From JANNUT01 sp046331425 (GTDB lineage Bacteria > Acidobacteriota > Polarisedimenticolia > J045), in assembly GCA_046331425.1 (NCBI GenBank), contig JAXLQU010000001.1, positions 186,001 through 250,000 on the forward strand: a stretch of 64,000 bases of DNA. The letters run 5' to 3'. Every line of letters starts with the position of its first letter. The first letter of the stretch is position 1. This document shows, one piece after another, positions 19,737 to 28,641 of this stretch. Made by a program: the position numbers and the translations under genes. The notes under the pieces were generated by a model. It was given only the letters and a program-made list of their open reading frames with translations. It made no database searches and was not told the DNA's origin.

Positions 19737-19945
19737 GTGAGCGTATCGTCTCTTCTGTAATTTCCTGGGGGTCTCGCGTGAGCTTTGATCCGCAACTCGA
19801 TTCCTCGCAATCACCAGGTTCGGTGGAACCCGACTCGTTTCGCTCGCTGGGCTCCAGCGGAACCGGCGATCGCGAGGAATCGAGTTGCGGAAGAAAATTC
19901 TCGCGAGATCCTTCTGGGGAACTTCAGAAGAGACGCTACGCTCAC
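19737..19945. repeat. 209-bp imperfect palindrome (two ~90-base inverted arms)
   Basis: The left arm, about 19737-19828, and the right arm, about 19855-19945, are reverse complements with scattered mismatches. The core is a perfect 19-base match: ccgcaactcgattcctcgc at 19790-19808 and its complement at 19872-19890. The outer ends also match (gtgagcgta and tacgctcac, then cgtctcttct and agaagagacg). As RNA it would form one very long hairpin. It sits at the left border of the accessory island, just beyond the start of the FG-GAP gene. It could be a MITE-like element or the fused ends of a lost transposon. Confidence 0.7.
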
Positions 19946-20013
19946 CAGGATCAATGATAGATTGGCGTCTACTCGGAATCTCCGAGACTTTAACCGTGAG
20001 GCCGAAGTAGGCA

Positions 20014-20385
20014 ATGTGGACCCGGGGTGAAGCTCGAACTCGACTTCTAGTGTGCTTCTCGATGGCTGTCTGCACGGGCTGCCAGCCGACTGAGCGTAAC
20101 TTCGTTGGCGAGTCGACTAACGGCGCCCTGACCTCACTTGTGCGCATAGGTGCGAGCGAATTGAGAATCGAGTGGACGCTTCGAAATCCATGGGGATGCC
20201 CCAGTCCTCATCGCGACGGCATTTGCCGACGAGATCTGAATCCAACGACGTGCATAAACCTCCACTACTGGGTGGATGGGACTCTTACGCTTGCCCTCTT
20301 CGACCCATCGCCGACTTCTGCCAGCTCCACCTGTTCCATCCGGCTTGAGCCATGCGCCCACGATCCGTGGGGTTCTCCTGTTTGA
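20014..20385 (+). CDS. small putative lipoprotein
   Basis: A 123-codon gene. The N-terminus TRLLVCFSMAVCTGCQP has a hydrophobic stretch and a plausible lipobox (VCTGC), so Cys23 could be lipidated and the protein anchored in a membrane. The remainder contains several cysteines (WGCPSPHRDGICRRDLNPTTC, later TCSIRLEPC), which may form disulfides in the periplasm. No family was recognised. There is no strong Shine-Dalgarno sequence. It precedes the broken Rhs gene and could be a surface partner of it, or simply another fragment in a decaying island. Confidence 0.4.
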   Translation: MWTRGEARTRLLVCFSMAVCTGCQPTERNFVGESTNGALTSLVRIGASELRIEWTLRNPWGCPSPHRDGICRRDLNPTTCINLHYWVDGTLTLALFDPSPTSASSTCSIRLEPCAHDPWGSPV

Positions 20386-20859
20386 GGTCGTGCCTGCGCG
20401 AGGGACTAACCCTGGACGACAACCGTTGCCCTACCCGTTCAGGTAGGACATTTCGGAGCAACGATCGAGCCAGTTGCTGGCCTACGGATGGGGGCAGTGC
20501 TCCCGCGATTCTCGGCGCTCTCCTCCGCGACACTCCTACAATCTCGCGAGGCGAATCAGAGTGTGTTCGATTCCGTACAGATACTTGAACGGCGCGGCAA
20601 CCGTCGCCCAGGTCAAGCCGGCGGCAGGTGCGCCCAACATGTTGTTGAGTCCAAAGTCGGCGCATCGATGCTCCAGGTGCGACTTCGAGGAGCCGTGGCC
20701 GAACGTAGCCTGCTCGTCGGCTCTCCAACTGATCGTAGCCTGGTCCTCCTCGGGTTCGTGGCCCTTTGATGAGGCGAGAACGCCCCGAGGCAGTCTGGAT
20801 CAACCGGCCCACGCCGAGGATGCGATGGAGGTTGCTCGGTAACTGCCACTCGCGGGTGT
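20386..20859 (+). other. 474 bases without an assignable gene, possibly degraded Rhs 5' part
   Basis: All three plus frames are broken into pieces under 125 codons, and none shows a clear YD repeat. Phrases such as IPYRYLNGAATVAQVK near 20570-20620 suggest this could be degraded 5' sequence of the Rhs gene that becomes recognisable from about 20880. No RNA structure or promoter was recognised. Confidence 0.35.
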
Positions 20860-22574
20860 CTCGGAATTGTTGGAACCTCGGGATGCTGATGCACCGGATC
20901 AAATCGATCACGTCGGCGGCAGGTACCACGCAGTTCTGGGCAACAGGTACCTATCAGTACGACGGGGCCGGGAGCATTCGCAACATCGGCGCGCAGGAGT
21001 TTAGTACGACTCGGTCAGCCGCTTGGTGAAAGCAACGACGGTGCCCAGGTCAACACTCCCAACGGTGCATCAACGACCACTGCATACGGATACGACGGCT
21101 TCGGGAACATGACCTCCACCAGCGCACGTCTGGAGCGACGGTGCCTGGTTGAGTACGACTGGTCCCGGCCGAACGTACGATCGAAACCGAGTCACGAACG
21201 GAGGCTACCTCTATGACGCCAACGGCAACACCCTGCGAATGATTGATAGCCAGGGGCTGACATCAGGCGCTGTGGGACGATCAGGATCGAATGCAGGTGT
21301 TTGTGTTCGGCGATCCGCTGTCCTCGGTGGCGCCGTCGGAGGTCCCGTCTACGATTCGAGCGGCAACCGCTTGGTCACAATGGATCGTCGCGGTACCCCG
21401 ATCATCACGATCCGTGACGGAAGCGGGACGGCTCGCCGAGTTGCCGAAAACCACGGCGAACCCGTTCGAAGCTCAAGCGTGACTTCGTCTACGGCGCCGG
21501 CAAGCTGCTGGTCGAGCGCGTGGTGACGACCGCCGCGCCGCACGGCGTCGGCGGCGATCCGATCCACACGACATCAAGCTGCTTCACGATGGATCAGGGC
21601 CAGCAGCACGACGTTGATGCCGACATCCAGACGGCAGGCGGGTTCCACAACTTCGTTCCCGGCATCTCGCTGGGCTCTGGAAATAGTTTCACGATTGGCG
21701 AGTCACAGCTCAGTCCAAACCAAACCAACTTCATCCGGCTTCGAGCCGCGTCGCCGGAGATCACGGCCCTCTCACAGCCGATAGGCGCGATCTACGACCC
21801 GTCGATCACCTCGTCGTCTCAGAATCTGGTCCGCGCGCTCTCCGTCAGTCGCTCGGGTACGGATGTGCTGATGGAAATGGGAGACGGCAGCATCGACGAC
21901 CAAGAAGTTCCGCGTCTACTTCCGCCTTTCGGATGGCAGTGTTACCTATCTGCGGCCCCGCAGGGGCTAAATTGCCAGTACGCGCTCCACGCTGGGGGAA
22001 TCAGTCGCTGGCGCAGTTGTGCGGCGACTTCTACATCAAGATGGTGCTCACTGACGTGCCGCTGACCGAAACGACAGCGAGTCCATACGCGCGGCTGGGG
22101 AGTTCGTTGGCGGGCATCGAAGGGGCGCTCGATGGATGTGGCAGCGGCACCGCGCCACAGCCGATCGCTTACCAGTTCGCGGACACCTATCACCATCATG
22201 ATCATCCTGGCAGCCTGCGAGTTGAAGCGGATCAGGCCGGGAACCGCGTTACCGACGCGATTACTGGCGTTCGGCGAGAGGAACTGATCATTCACCACCA
22301 AGCCCCGAGTCGGCGACGATGCGGCAGTTCACGGGAGCGGAGCGCGGCAAGTACTCGGGACTTGACTATGCCGGCGGCGGCAATTATTGCTCGGGCTGGC
22401 AGGCGATTCCTGAGTCCCGATGAAGTCGTCGGGAACACGCAGGATCCGCAAACGTGGAACCGATACTCGTATGTGATGAACAATCCGATGATGTACACGG
22501 ATCCGGCGAGCGGCAAGCTGGCGATTCGGCCCGAGAACACTGGGACGTATGGAGCTGGCAGCCGGGCGGGTTGA
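20860..22574 (+). pseudogene. RHS/YD-repeat protein, multiply frameshifted
   Basis: Rhs-type repeat signatures appear in order but in shifting frames: TGTYQYDGAGSIRNIG (about 20945), TTAYGYDGFGNMTSTS (about 21075), TYDRNRVTNGGYLYDANGNT (about 21180), VYDSSGNRLVTMDRRGTP (about 21350), YHHHDHPGSLRVEADQAGNR (about 22190, the Rhs core YxxDHLGS-like motif), then FTGAERGKYSGLDYAGGGNY and NRYSYVMNNPMMYTDPASGK (about 22460), which mark the end of the Rhs core where a variable toxin tip normally begins. At least seven frame changes are needed in 1.7 kb. Intact homologues are large secreted or surface-exposed polymorphic toxins. The density of lesions is far above that in neighbouring genes, so true decay is likely even if some errors are technical. 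Confidence 0.75.
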
Positions 22575-23273
22575 TGGCGCACTCAACCTCTATAGGGCCG
22601 GCGACTGCATTTCAACTGCAGGTTCTGCAGGCTCAGGCGGCGCTCGCGAACGGCTGGCAGGGGCCGCCGCAACCGGTTCTGCAATGGAGGTCGCGATGTC
22701 AGGCATGGCAGCGCCCGGCGGCGACCTCGCGAGGCCGGATGTGGCTGGACAAGGACAACGAGTGTCGAGCGTCTCTGATGATCGATCAGGACGGCGAGGA
22801 TCTGCTGAACGGAACGATCACTCCTGAGCGAATGATGAAGTGGAAGGCAAGAGCAAATGGGGCGGCGCTAGGCCTGCTCATCGCTTTCGGCTTCGAGGCG
22901 TTGTCGCAGACTACGTTGTTGCGGCTCCGGTTGCGGGCCTGACGGCGCAGCGAACAGCACATGCCGCTCTCGAACGATCGAAGGGTCATGCACGCCCTGA
23001 GCCGTTTGGTCGACGCCGGGGTGTATCAGAGGACCACTGGTGCTGACAAGCAGGCGTTTTCGCCGAGGCTTCTCGTATCCTTCAGGCACCGGTTGCGACT
23101 TTCTCGAACATTCATGGGCCGTTGCTACGAATGGTGCCCTCGGTGCGATCGGGAACCAGACGGTGGCGATTCGGGTCTTCGCTGAGGGGGCCCGCTTTAC
23201 GCAGGGCAGATCGCAACTGCGGTTGTCCCAACCGCTAACCAACTCGCGTTGTGGGAGTGTTCATTGAGAACTG
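22575..23273 (+). other. region after the Rhs core, possible degraded toxin tip
   Basis: Directly downstream of the Rhs core end, where polymorphic C-terminal toxin domains occur. Short plus-strand pieces continue in changing frames (for example GMAAPGGDLARPDVAGQGQR, a hydrophobic VVADYVVAAPVAGLTAQ, and DFLEHSWAVATNGALGAIGN). No toxin family was recognised in any frame. I cannot draw gene limits. Confidence 0.35.
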
Positions 23274-23684
23274 AGGAGCAACTGTGGATCATATCAAGCG
23301 GCGAGGAGAAGCCAGGTATCCTCGCCTATGGACTTTGGTCAAAGTCTGGACCACAACGGCCTTCCTGCGGTGAAAGATCTCTGGGCACCGTACGGTAGAG
23401 TTTGGTTCTGTGAGTTGCCAGACGAAGATGAGGCGCGATGGAGCGTTCTGATGGCTAGCCTCGACTTCGAGAAGTGGCCGCTGGCGAGTTTATGGGAAGA
23501 AAAGATTCGATCGTTGTTGAAGTGTTTCACTGACGCGGGAGCGATTCTCGCCTGGTGCGCATTGGAGGCTGTATTCGACGCACCAGAGGTCCTGTTCCAC
23601 GGGGCGGATCATATCCTTGTGGCATCTACGCCGCGTTCCTACCGGAGGAGACCTCTTCCATCTAAGCGCGGAGGTGGACGGTGA
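23274..23684 (+). pseudogene. small acidic protein, immunity-like by position, probably frameshifted
   Basis: An open frame from ATG 23328 contains PYGRVWFCELPDEDEARWSV, MASLDFEKWPLASLWEEKIR and DAGAILAWCALEAVFDAPEV: a compact, acidic, Trp-rich composition typical of immunity proteins to polymorphic toxins, and in the right place after an Rhs gene. Two shifts would improve it. Upstream, another frame reads LRTEEQLWIISSGEEKPGIL from about 23262. Near 23612, switching frame gives YPCGIYAAFLPEETSSI and a stop at about 23660 instead of an arginine-rich tail. No family was recognised, so the immunity role is inferred from context only. Confidence 0.4.
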
Positions 23685-24104
23685 GTATCATGGGCTCCCA
23701 GTCGGTATCTTGGAGCGGGCTCGCGCGGCCGCGACGCGGGGCCTGGACCCTCCCACACGTCATCTAGAAACCGCCCAAGGGTTTGAAACTCGTCTCGCTC
23801 GAGGGGCCGAGTCCTCGCGTTTTGAATCGGACAAGAGAAGGGTGAGCGGGGCGCGGGTCAGTGTGTTTACGGTGTGCGGGGCGCGGATTGGGCGGCGCCA
23901 ACGCAGTCCGGGGGGAGGCGGGGCGGAGAGCCGACCCTCTCGACACGGAGTGAAGTTGCCCGTTTCGGTGGACACCGTGATTGGTGGATTCTGAGTTTGA
24001 AATTCGATGAATAGGAAGCAGCAGTACCTGTGGTCGCTGTGGGCGCGCAGCGCGTCAAGGGCTGTGGGAAACGCCGGCCTTTGGGCGTTTTCCACAGAAC
24101 GGCA
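23685..24104 (+). other. intergenic stretch between immunity-like gene and IS3 remnant
   Basis: No gene supported. It contains G-rich unstructured sequence, and at 24062-24097 a hairpin with 14-base arms (ctgtgggaaacgcc / ggcgttttccacag, one G-T pair) directly outside the left IS end. The sequence tgtccaccgaaacggg on the minus strand near 23977 resembles the IS end sequence and may be a remnant of another copy. Confidence 0.4.
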
Positions 24105-25164
24105 GCGTCCACCGGAACACCAGCCGCGCGCGATCGCGCTTGTTCATCGTGTACGCCGTTCGTCGAGTGAATCGACGCTCGTACCCTGCAGGACTCTCGT
24201 AGTTGATCGTCAGTGCCGACGCTCTTCGTTGTAGAAGCACTCGATGTAATCAGTCAGCCAACGTCGAACGCTGCTGCGCGGGTACATCCAGCATTCGATT
24301 CCCAGCTCGCGCTTGATTATTGCGAAGAAGCTTTCTGCAACGGCATTGTCAGAGCAATCTCGATACGACTCATGCTTGCTCGGAACTTGTGATCCTCCAG
24401 CAGCTTCAAGTGAGCAGCGCTCGCGTATCGACTCCCTCGATCGCTGTGCACGATCAGCCCGGGGCGCGGCCGGCGACGTGTGATCGCCATCTGCAAGGCG
24501 TCGACTACCAGATCGTCGGTAATCCGGTCGCTGATCGCCAGCTCGGCTTGCATCGCGGTACAAATCGATCAGGACTGCCAGTACAGCCAGCCTTCCATCG
24601 TCGGCACGTACGTGATGTCGCCCACCCAAGCGCGATTCGGCCGTGTGACGCGAAACTCTCGCGCCAAGAGGTTCGGTGCGATCCGCCGCTTGTGCTCGGA
24701 CTGTGGCGTCACCCGGAAGCGCCGCTTGCCGACCGCGCGCAATCCGTTCTGGCGCATCAGGCGCGCCACACGCTTGCGCGATACGCGCCGACCTGCTGCT
24801 CCAAGCTCCTGGCATACCCTCAGAGCTTCCGTAGCGACGCTTGCTCTTGGCATGCACGGCTCGAATCGAGACCAGCAGACTCGCGTTCTCGATCGCGCGC
24901 CGACTCGGTTTTCGCACTCGCCAAGCGTAGTACCCGCTTGGCGAGACCCACAGCACCGACACATCAGGCGGATTGGATGATTGACCTTCTCCGCATCGAT
25001 GAAGCGGTATCTCATCGACTTTTTCTTGGCGAAGAAGGCCATCGCCTTTTCAAGATTTCGCGCTCATGCGCAGTTGCCGTTCTCTTTGCTGATCATGAGT
25101 GTCGTGGGCGGCAGCGTCCGCTTTCACTGATTTGAACGTGGTACTCCTCAGTTTCGTGGACGCC
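24105..25164 (-). mobile_element. IS3-family insertion sequence, degenerate
   Basis: Minus-strand remnants of both IS3 reading frames. The 3' end of orfA (ERQLRM, then MAFFAKKKSMRYRFIDAEK) runs into orfB with VSPSGYYAWRVRKPSRRAIE, VSRKRVARLMRQNGLRAVGK, the catalytic rve core NRAWVGDITYVPTMEGWLYW, IVHSDRGSRYASAAHLKLL, and NAVAESFFAIIKRELGIECW with YIECFYNEERRH. The DDE residues can be located but lie in at least three frames, so the transposase is inactive as sequenced. Likely ends are gcgtccaccggaacac (24105-24120) and, inverted, ggcgtccacgaaactg (25164-25149). OrfA is mostly missing. Length about 1.06 kb, slightly short for the family. Confidence 0.75.
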
Positions 25165-25349
25165 CCCGATCAGGGGAGAAGGTCACTAGAGGGTGACCGC
25201 AAAGCTGAGGACCGAAGCAGACGTCGAAGTGAGAATTTGTCCCAAGCGCGTATGTCCTGAAGGTCATACATCGCACAGCCACCGCTTCAACTCAAAACGC
25301 GGCGAGGGCGTTCGTAGAAGACTGTGTGACCGACGCGACGACGTACTAC

Positions 25350-25772
25350 CTAGACGATGGCAATCACCTTCAGTTCGATCGCGATCGGCGTTGGCAGTGA
25401 CCCCACCTCGACCGTGGTGCGGGCCGCATCGACCCCGCGGAAGAACTCGGCGTAGAGTCGGTTGTACGTGGGGAAGTCGGCCTTCATGTGCGTCAAGAAC
25501 ACCGTGACATCGACGATGTTCTCCCAGCGCGATCCGGCATCTTCCAACACCGTGCGCACGTTCTCGAAGACCTGACGGCACTGCGCCTCGATATCGTAGC
25601 TGACGATGTTCCCGTGCGCGTCGAGTGTGACACCGGGGATTTCTTTCGTGCCTCGACGTCGCGGGCCGATCCCGGACAGAAACAAAAGGTTGCCAACGCG
25701 ACGTGCGTGCGGAAACGCGCCCACCGGTTCGGGAGCTCGGGATGACTCGATGCGATCGTGTGGTTTGCTCAT
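25350..25772 (-). CDS. nbaF: 2-aminomuconate deaminase (RidA family)
   Basis: A 140-residue RidA/YjgF-fold protein. The N-terminal part RAPEPVGAFPHARRVGNLLF and the long insertion RGTKEIPGVTLDAHGNIVSY identify the 2-aminomuconate deaminase branch rather than generic RidA. DVTVFLTHMKADFPTYNRLY and ARTTVEVGSLPTP follow the family pattern, with the conserved Arg and Glu of the active-site cleft. It hydrolyses 2-aminomuconate to 4-oxalocrotonate and ammonia in the 3-hydroxyanthranilate route. AAGGTG stands 10 bases before the ATG. It lies 7 bases downstream of the aldehyde dehydrogenase that makes its substrate, on the strand opposite to the kynurenine operon. Confidence 0.92.
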   Translation of the reverse strand: MSKPHDRIESSRAPEPVGAFPHARRVGNLLFLSGIGPRRRGTKEIPGVTLDAHGNIVSYDIEAQCRQVFENVRTVLEDAGSRWENIVDVTVFLTHMKADFPTYNRLYAEFFRGVDAARTTVEVGSLPTPIAIELKVIAIV

Positions 25773-25779
25773 GGACTAA

Positions 25780-27243
25780 TCACCTTGAAGGGACGCGGAG
25801 CGTGACGCTCTTGCTCTCGGTGAAGAACCGATAGGCGTCTTCGCCCCCTTCGCGTCCAACGCCGCTTTGTTTCACGCCGCCGAACGGCGTACGTAGGTCG
25901 CGCACGAGCCAACAGTTGATCCACACGACACCAGCCTGCAAGCTCTCGGCGACGCGATGCGCGCGCGAGAGGTTCTCGGTCCAAAGTGTTGCCGCGAGGC
26001 CATACGGCGTGCCGTTGGCGATCGACAGCGCCTCGGCCTCGTTTTGAAACGGAATGACGCTGACCACGGGGCCGAAGATCTCTTCTTGATTGACGCGCGC
26101 GTTCGGCGCCAGCCCGGCAATCACCGTCGGCTGCATGAACCAACCGCTGCGCACCCGTTCGGGAAGATCGCTCGGCGGTTCGCCGCCACACAACACCTGT
26201 CCGCCCTCCTCACGCGCCAAGGCGATGTAGTCACGCACCTTTTGCCAATGCTCGCGCGAGACCAGGGCGCCTTGATCGGTGCTCGGGTCGAGTGGGTCGC
26301 CGCAGCGCAGTTGCTTGGCGCCGCTCACGACGGCTTCCAACACTTGCTCGTAAATGCTCTGCTCGACCAACAGGCGCGAGCCGGTCAAACAGACTTCTCC
26401 TTGATTGGTGAAGGCGGCGCGCACCGACATCGGAATCGCCTTTCCCAGATCGGCATCGGCGAAGATCAGATTTGGGTTTTTGCCGCCGAGTTCGAGCGAG
26501 AGCTTCTTGAACATCGGCGCCGCGACGCGCGCGATCTCGCGTCCCGTCACGGTGCCGCCGGTGAAGCTGATCGTGGGGACGTCGGGATGCGCGACCAACG
26601 CAGCGCCCGCCTCACGGCCGTAACCCTGAACCAGGTTCAACACACCGGGAGGCAGGCCTGCGTCGCTGCACAACTCAGCCAGATGATGCGCCGTGCGCGG
26701 CGTCAGCTCCGATGGTTTGGCCACCACAGTGTTTCCGTACGCGAGCGCCGGGCCGAGCTTCCAGGTCAACAGATAAAGCGGCAAATTCCAGGGCGAGATC
26801 AACCCGCAGACGCCGCGCGGACGGCGCAACGTGTAGCTAAGGCCGATCGGATCGGTGGCGAAGCTCTGACTCTCGCTGTGCAGAACGGCGGTGGCGAAGA
26901 AGCGGATGTTCTGCACCGCGCGCGGAATGTCCATGCTGCGTGCGAGAGCCAGTGGCTTGCCTTGATCGCGCGTTTCGGCTTCGGCCAACCGTTCGAGTTG
27001 CGCTTCGATTGCGTCGGCGAGCTTGATCAGAATGCGTGAGCGCTCCTCGGCTGCAGTGCCCGACCATTTCGGGAACGCGGCCCTGGCCGCAGCCACCGCA
27101 CGATCGACATCGGCGGCGGTGCCGGCCGCACAGCGCGCGTACGGCTGGCCGGTCGCCGGTTCGTAGACGTCGAGGTAGCGCCCTTCAACCGGCGGAGTGA
27201 ATTTTCCATCGATGTAGTGATCGAACGTCATCGACATGCTCAT
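25780..27243 (-). CDS. nbaE: 2-aminomuconate 6-semialdehyde dehydrogenase (ALDH superfamily)
   Basis: A 487-residue NAD-dependent aldehyde dehydrogenase. It has the catalytic Asn region ISPWNLPLYLLTWKLGPALA, the NAD-binding FTGGTVTGREIARVAAPMFK, the active-site Glu in LELGGKNPNLIF and the nucleophilic Cys in FTNQGEVCLTGSR, and ends with GGVKQSGVGREGGEDAYRFF. The family match to the AMS/HMS dehydrogenase group, together with the adjacent deaminase and the upstream pathway at 2-7.6 kb, supports oxidation of 2-aminomuconate semialdehyde to 2-aminomuconate. The ATG at 27243 overlaps the SDR stop (ATGA), so it is chosen over an upstream TTG. Confidence 0.9.
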   Translation of the reverse strand: MSMSMTFDHYIDGKFTPPVEGRYLDVYEPATGQPYARCAAGTAADVDRAVAAARAAFPKWSGTAAEERSRILIKLADAIEAQLERLAEAETRDQGKPLALARSMDIPRAVQNIRFFATAVLHSESQSFATDPIGLSYTLRRPRGVCGLISPWNLPLYLLTWKLGPALAYGNTVVAKPSELTPRTAHHLAELCSDAGLPPGVLNLVQGYGREAGAALVAHPDVPTISFTGGTVTGREIARVAAPMFKKLSLELGGKNPNLIFADADLGKAIPMSVRAAFTNQGEVCLTGSRLLVEQSIYEQVLEAVVSGAKQLRCGDPLDPSTDQGALVSREHWQKVRDYIALAREEGGQVLCGGEPPSDLPERVRSGWFMQPTVIAGLAPNARVNQEEIFGPVVSVIPFQNEAEALSIANGTPYGLAATLWTENLSRAHRVAESLQAGVVWINCWLVRDLRTPFGGVKQSGVGREGGEDAYRFFTESKSVTLRVPSR

Positions 27244-28028
27244 AGGCAACCGGTGCGGCCGCCATCGACCGGCAGGTTGATGCCGTTGACATACGCTGCC
27301 GCAGGGGAGGCCAAGAACGCCACCGCCGCGGCAACGTCCTGCGCCTCGCCGAATCGCCCGGCAGGAATCTCGCCGATCATTTCACGTTCGATTGCAGCGA
27401 CATCGCGCTGCTCCTTTTCTGCGCGGGTCGCGATGATCGCTGCCAGTCGATCGGTGCGTGTCATACCAGGCAACACGTTGTTGACCGTAATCCCCATCGC
27501 GCCGACCTCTCCTGCCAACGTCTTGGCCCAACTCGCAACCGCTGCACGCACCGTATTGGAAACGCCAAGTCCTTTGAGCGGGCTCTTGACCGATGTGGAA
27601 ATGATGTTGATGACGCGGCCGTAGTGGGCCGCTTGCATTCCCGGCAGCAGCAAACGCGTCACCGCTTGCGCCGTCAACAGGTGCGCGGTGAATGCCGCCA
27701 GAAACGCCTCGGAGGTAGCGGCGGTGATCGGTCCGCCCGGAGGTCCACCGGTGTTGTTGACGAGCACGTGAATCGGTCCGTGTGTCGCAAGATTTTCCGC
27801 CACCCTCTGCGCCATCACTTCGGGTTGTGCAGCATCGGCCGCGATCGCGCCGTGCGGTCCAGGACTCGCGGCCGTGAGTGCCGCCAGCGTTTCATCGAGC
27901 TTTCCGCGATCGCGCGCGACCACGGTGACCTGCGCGTTCAGGCGGGCCAACGCCTCGGCCGTTGCGCGCCCGATACCGCGCGTGCCGCCGCAGACCAGCG
28001 CGCGCCGTCCGTGTAAAGAAGTATTCAC
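27240..28028 (-). CDS. SDR-family oxidoreductase lacking the YxxxK motif
   Basis: A 262-residue short-chain dehydrogenase fold protein with the NAD(P) motif GGTRGIGRATAEALA, the NNTGGPPGG block, and a C-terminal PVDGG segment. In the catalytic region the usual Ser-Tyr-Lys is not present: after IINIISTSVKSPLKGLGVSN the expected Tyr and Lys positions read Ser/Asn and Arg (VSNTVRAAVASWAKTLA). This matches a known SDR subfamily with an SNxVR motif whose chemistry is unclear. It is the first gene of the minus-strand cluster with nbaE and nbaF. A role in tryptophan or muconate catabolism is inferred from position only. Only 64 bases separate it from the divergent thioredoxin-like gene. Confidence 0.8.
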   Translation of the reverse strand: MNTSLHGRRALVCGGTRGIGRATAEALARLNAQVTVVARDRGKLDETLAALTAASPGPHGAIAADAAQPEVMAQRVAENLATHGPIHVLVNNTGGPPGGPITAATSEAFLAAFTAHLLTAQAVTRLLLPGMQAAHYGRVINIISTSVKSPLKGLGVSNTVRAAVASWAKTLAGEVGAMGITVNNVLPGMTRTDRLAAIIATRAEKEQRDVAAIEREMIGEIPAGRFGEAQDVAAAVAFLASPAAAYVNGINLPVDGGRTGCL

Positions 28029-28092
28029 AAGATCCCTCGAAGGATTGACCGCGCGGCAGCGTAACGGTAGGTTCAGCCCCGATCAACCTCTC

Positions 28093-28641
28093 ATGCCCTC
28101 CCTGGAGATCTTTGTGACCTGCCCCGCGACGTTTCGCAGCAGCTTGTTGGTGTGCCTCGCCCTGGGACTCACCAGCGCCTGGGCCGAGGGCGGCAACAAG
28201 CCGTCGCCGGAGATCGCACCCACGACGGCGGCTCAACTGATAACGGCAATCAAAGCGCCCGGCGCCAAGGCGACATTGGTCAACGTGTGGGCCTCGTTCT
28301 GCGTCCCGTGCCGACATGAGTTTCCATCGATGCTCAAGGTCTGGCGCGAGTACAAGGACAAGGGGCTGCGATTGATCCTGGTCTCCACCGACCTGCGTTC
28401 CGACATTCCGGCGGCCAAGAAATACCTTGCGCAACAAGGGATCGACTTCACGACCTTCGTGAAGGATCAACCCGACATGCAGTTCATCAACGCACTTCAC
28501 GAGCCGTGGACCGGCTCGATACCGGCAACATTGGTCTATGACGCTCGCGGCAACCTCGTCACCTTTTGGGAAGGCGAGGGGAGCGAGCAAGAGTTTCGAG
28601 ACGCCGTCCGCCAGGTGCTGGACGCCAAGGAGACGAAGTAA
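28093..28641 (+). CDS. exported TlpA/ResA-like thioredoxin-fold protein
   Basis: A 182-residue protein with an N-terminal signal peptide (FRSSLLVCLALGLTSAWA) and a TlpA-type thioredoxin domain. The redox site is CVPC in VNVWASFCVPCRHEFPSMLK; the cis-Pro loop is GSIPATLVYD. It probably acts as a periplasmic disulfide reductase or cytochrome c maturation type thiol protein; the exact partner is unknown. The ATG at 28093 is chosen because it gives a normal signal peptide. Its TAA is immediately followed by the ATG of a second thioredoxin-fold gene, so the two are probably cotranscribed. Confidence 0.85.
   Translation: MPSLEIFVTCPATFRSSLLVCLALGLTSAWAEGGNKPSPEIAPTTAAQLITAIKAPGAKATLVNVWASFCVPCRHEFPSMLKVWREYKDKGLRLILVSTDLRSDIPAAKKYLAQQGIDFTTFVKDQPDMQFINALHEPWTGSIPATLVYDARGNLVTFWEGEGSEQEFRDAVRQVLDAKETK

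Noticed and set aside
24062..24097. 14-base-arm hairpin near the IS end as a terminator
   Set aside because: No T-run follows and no intact gene ends nearby; more likely linked to the insertion sequence border.
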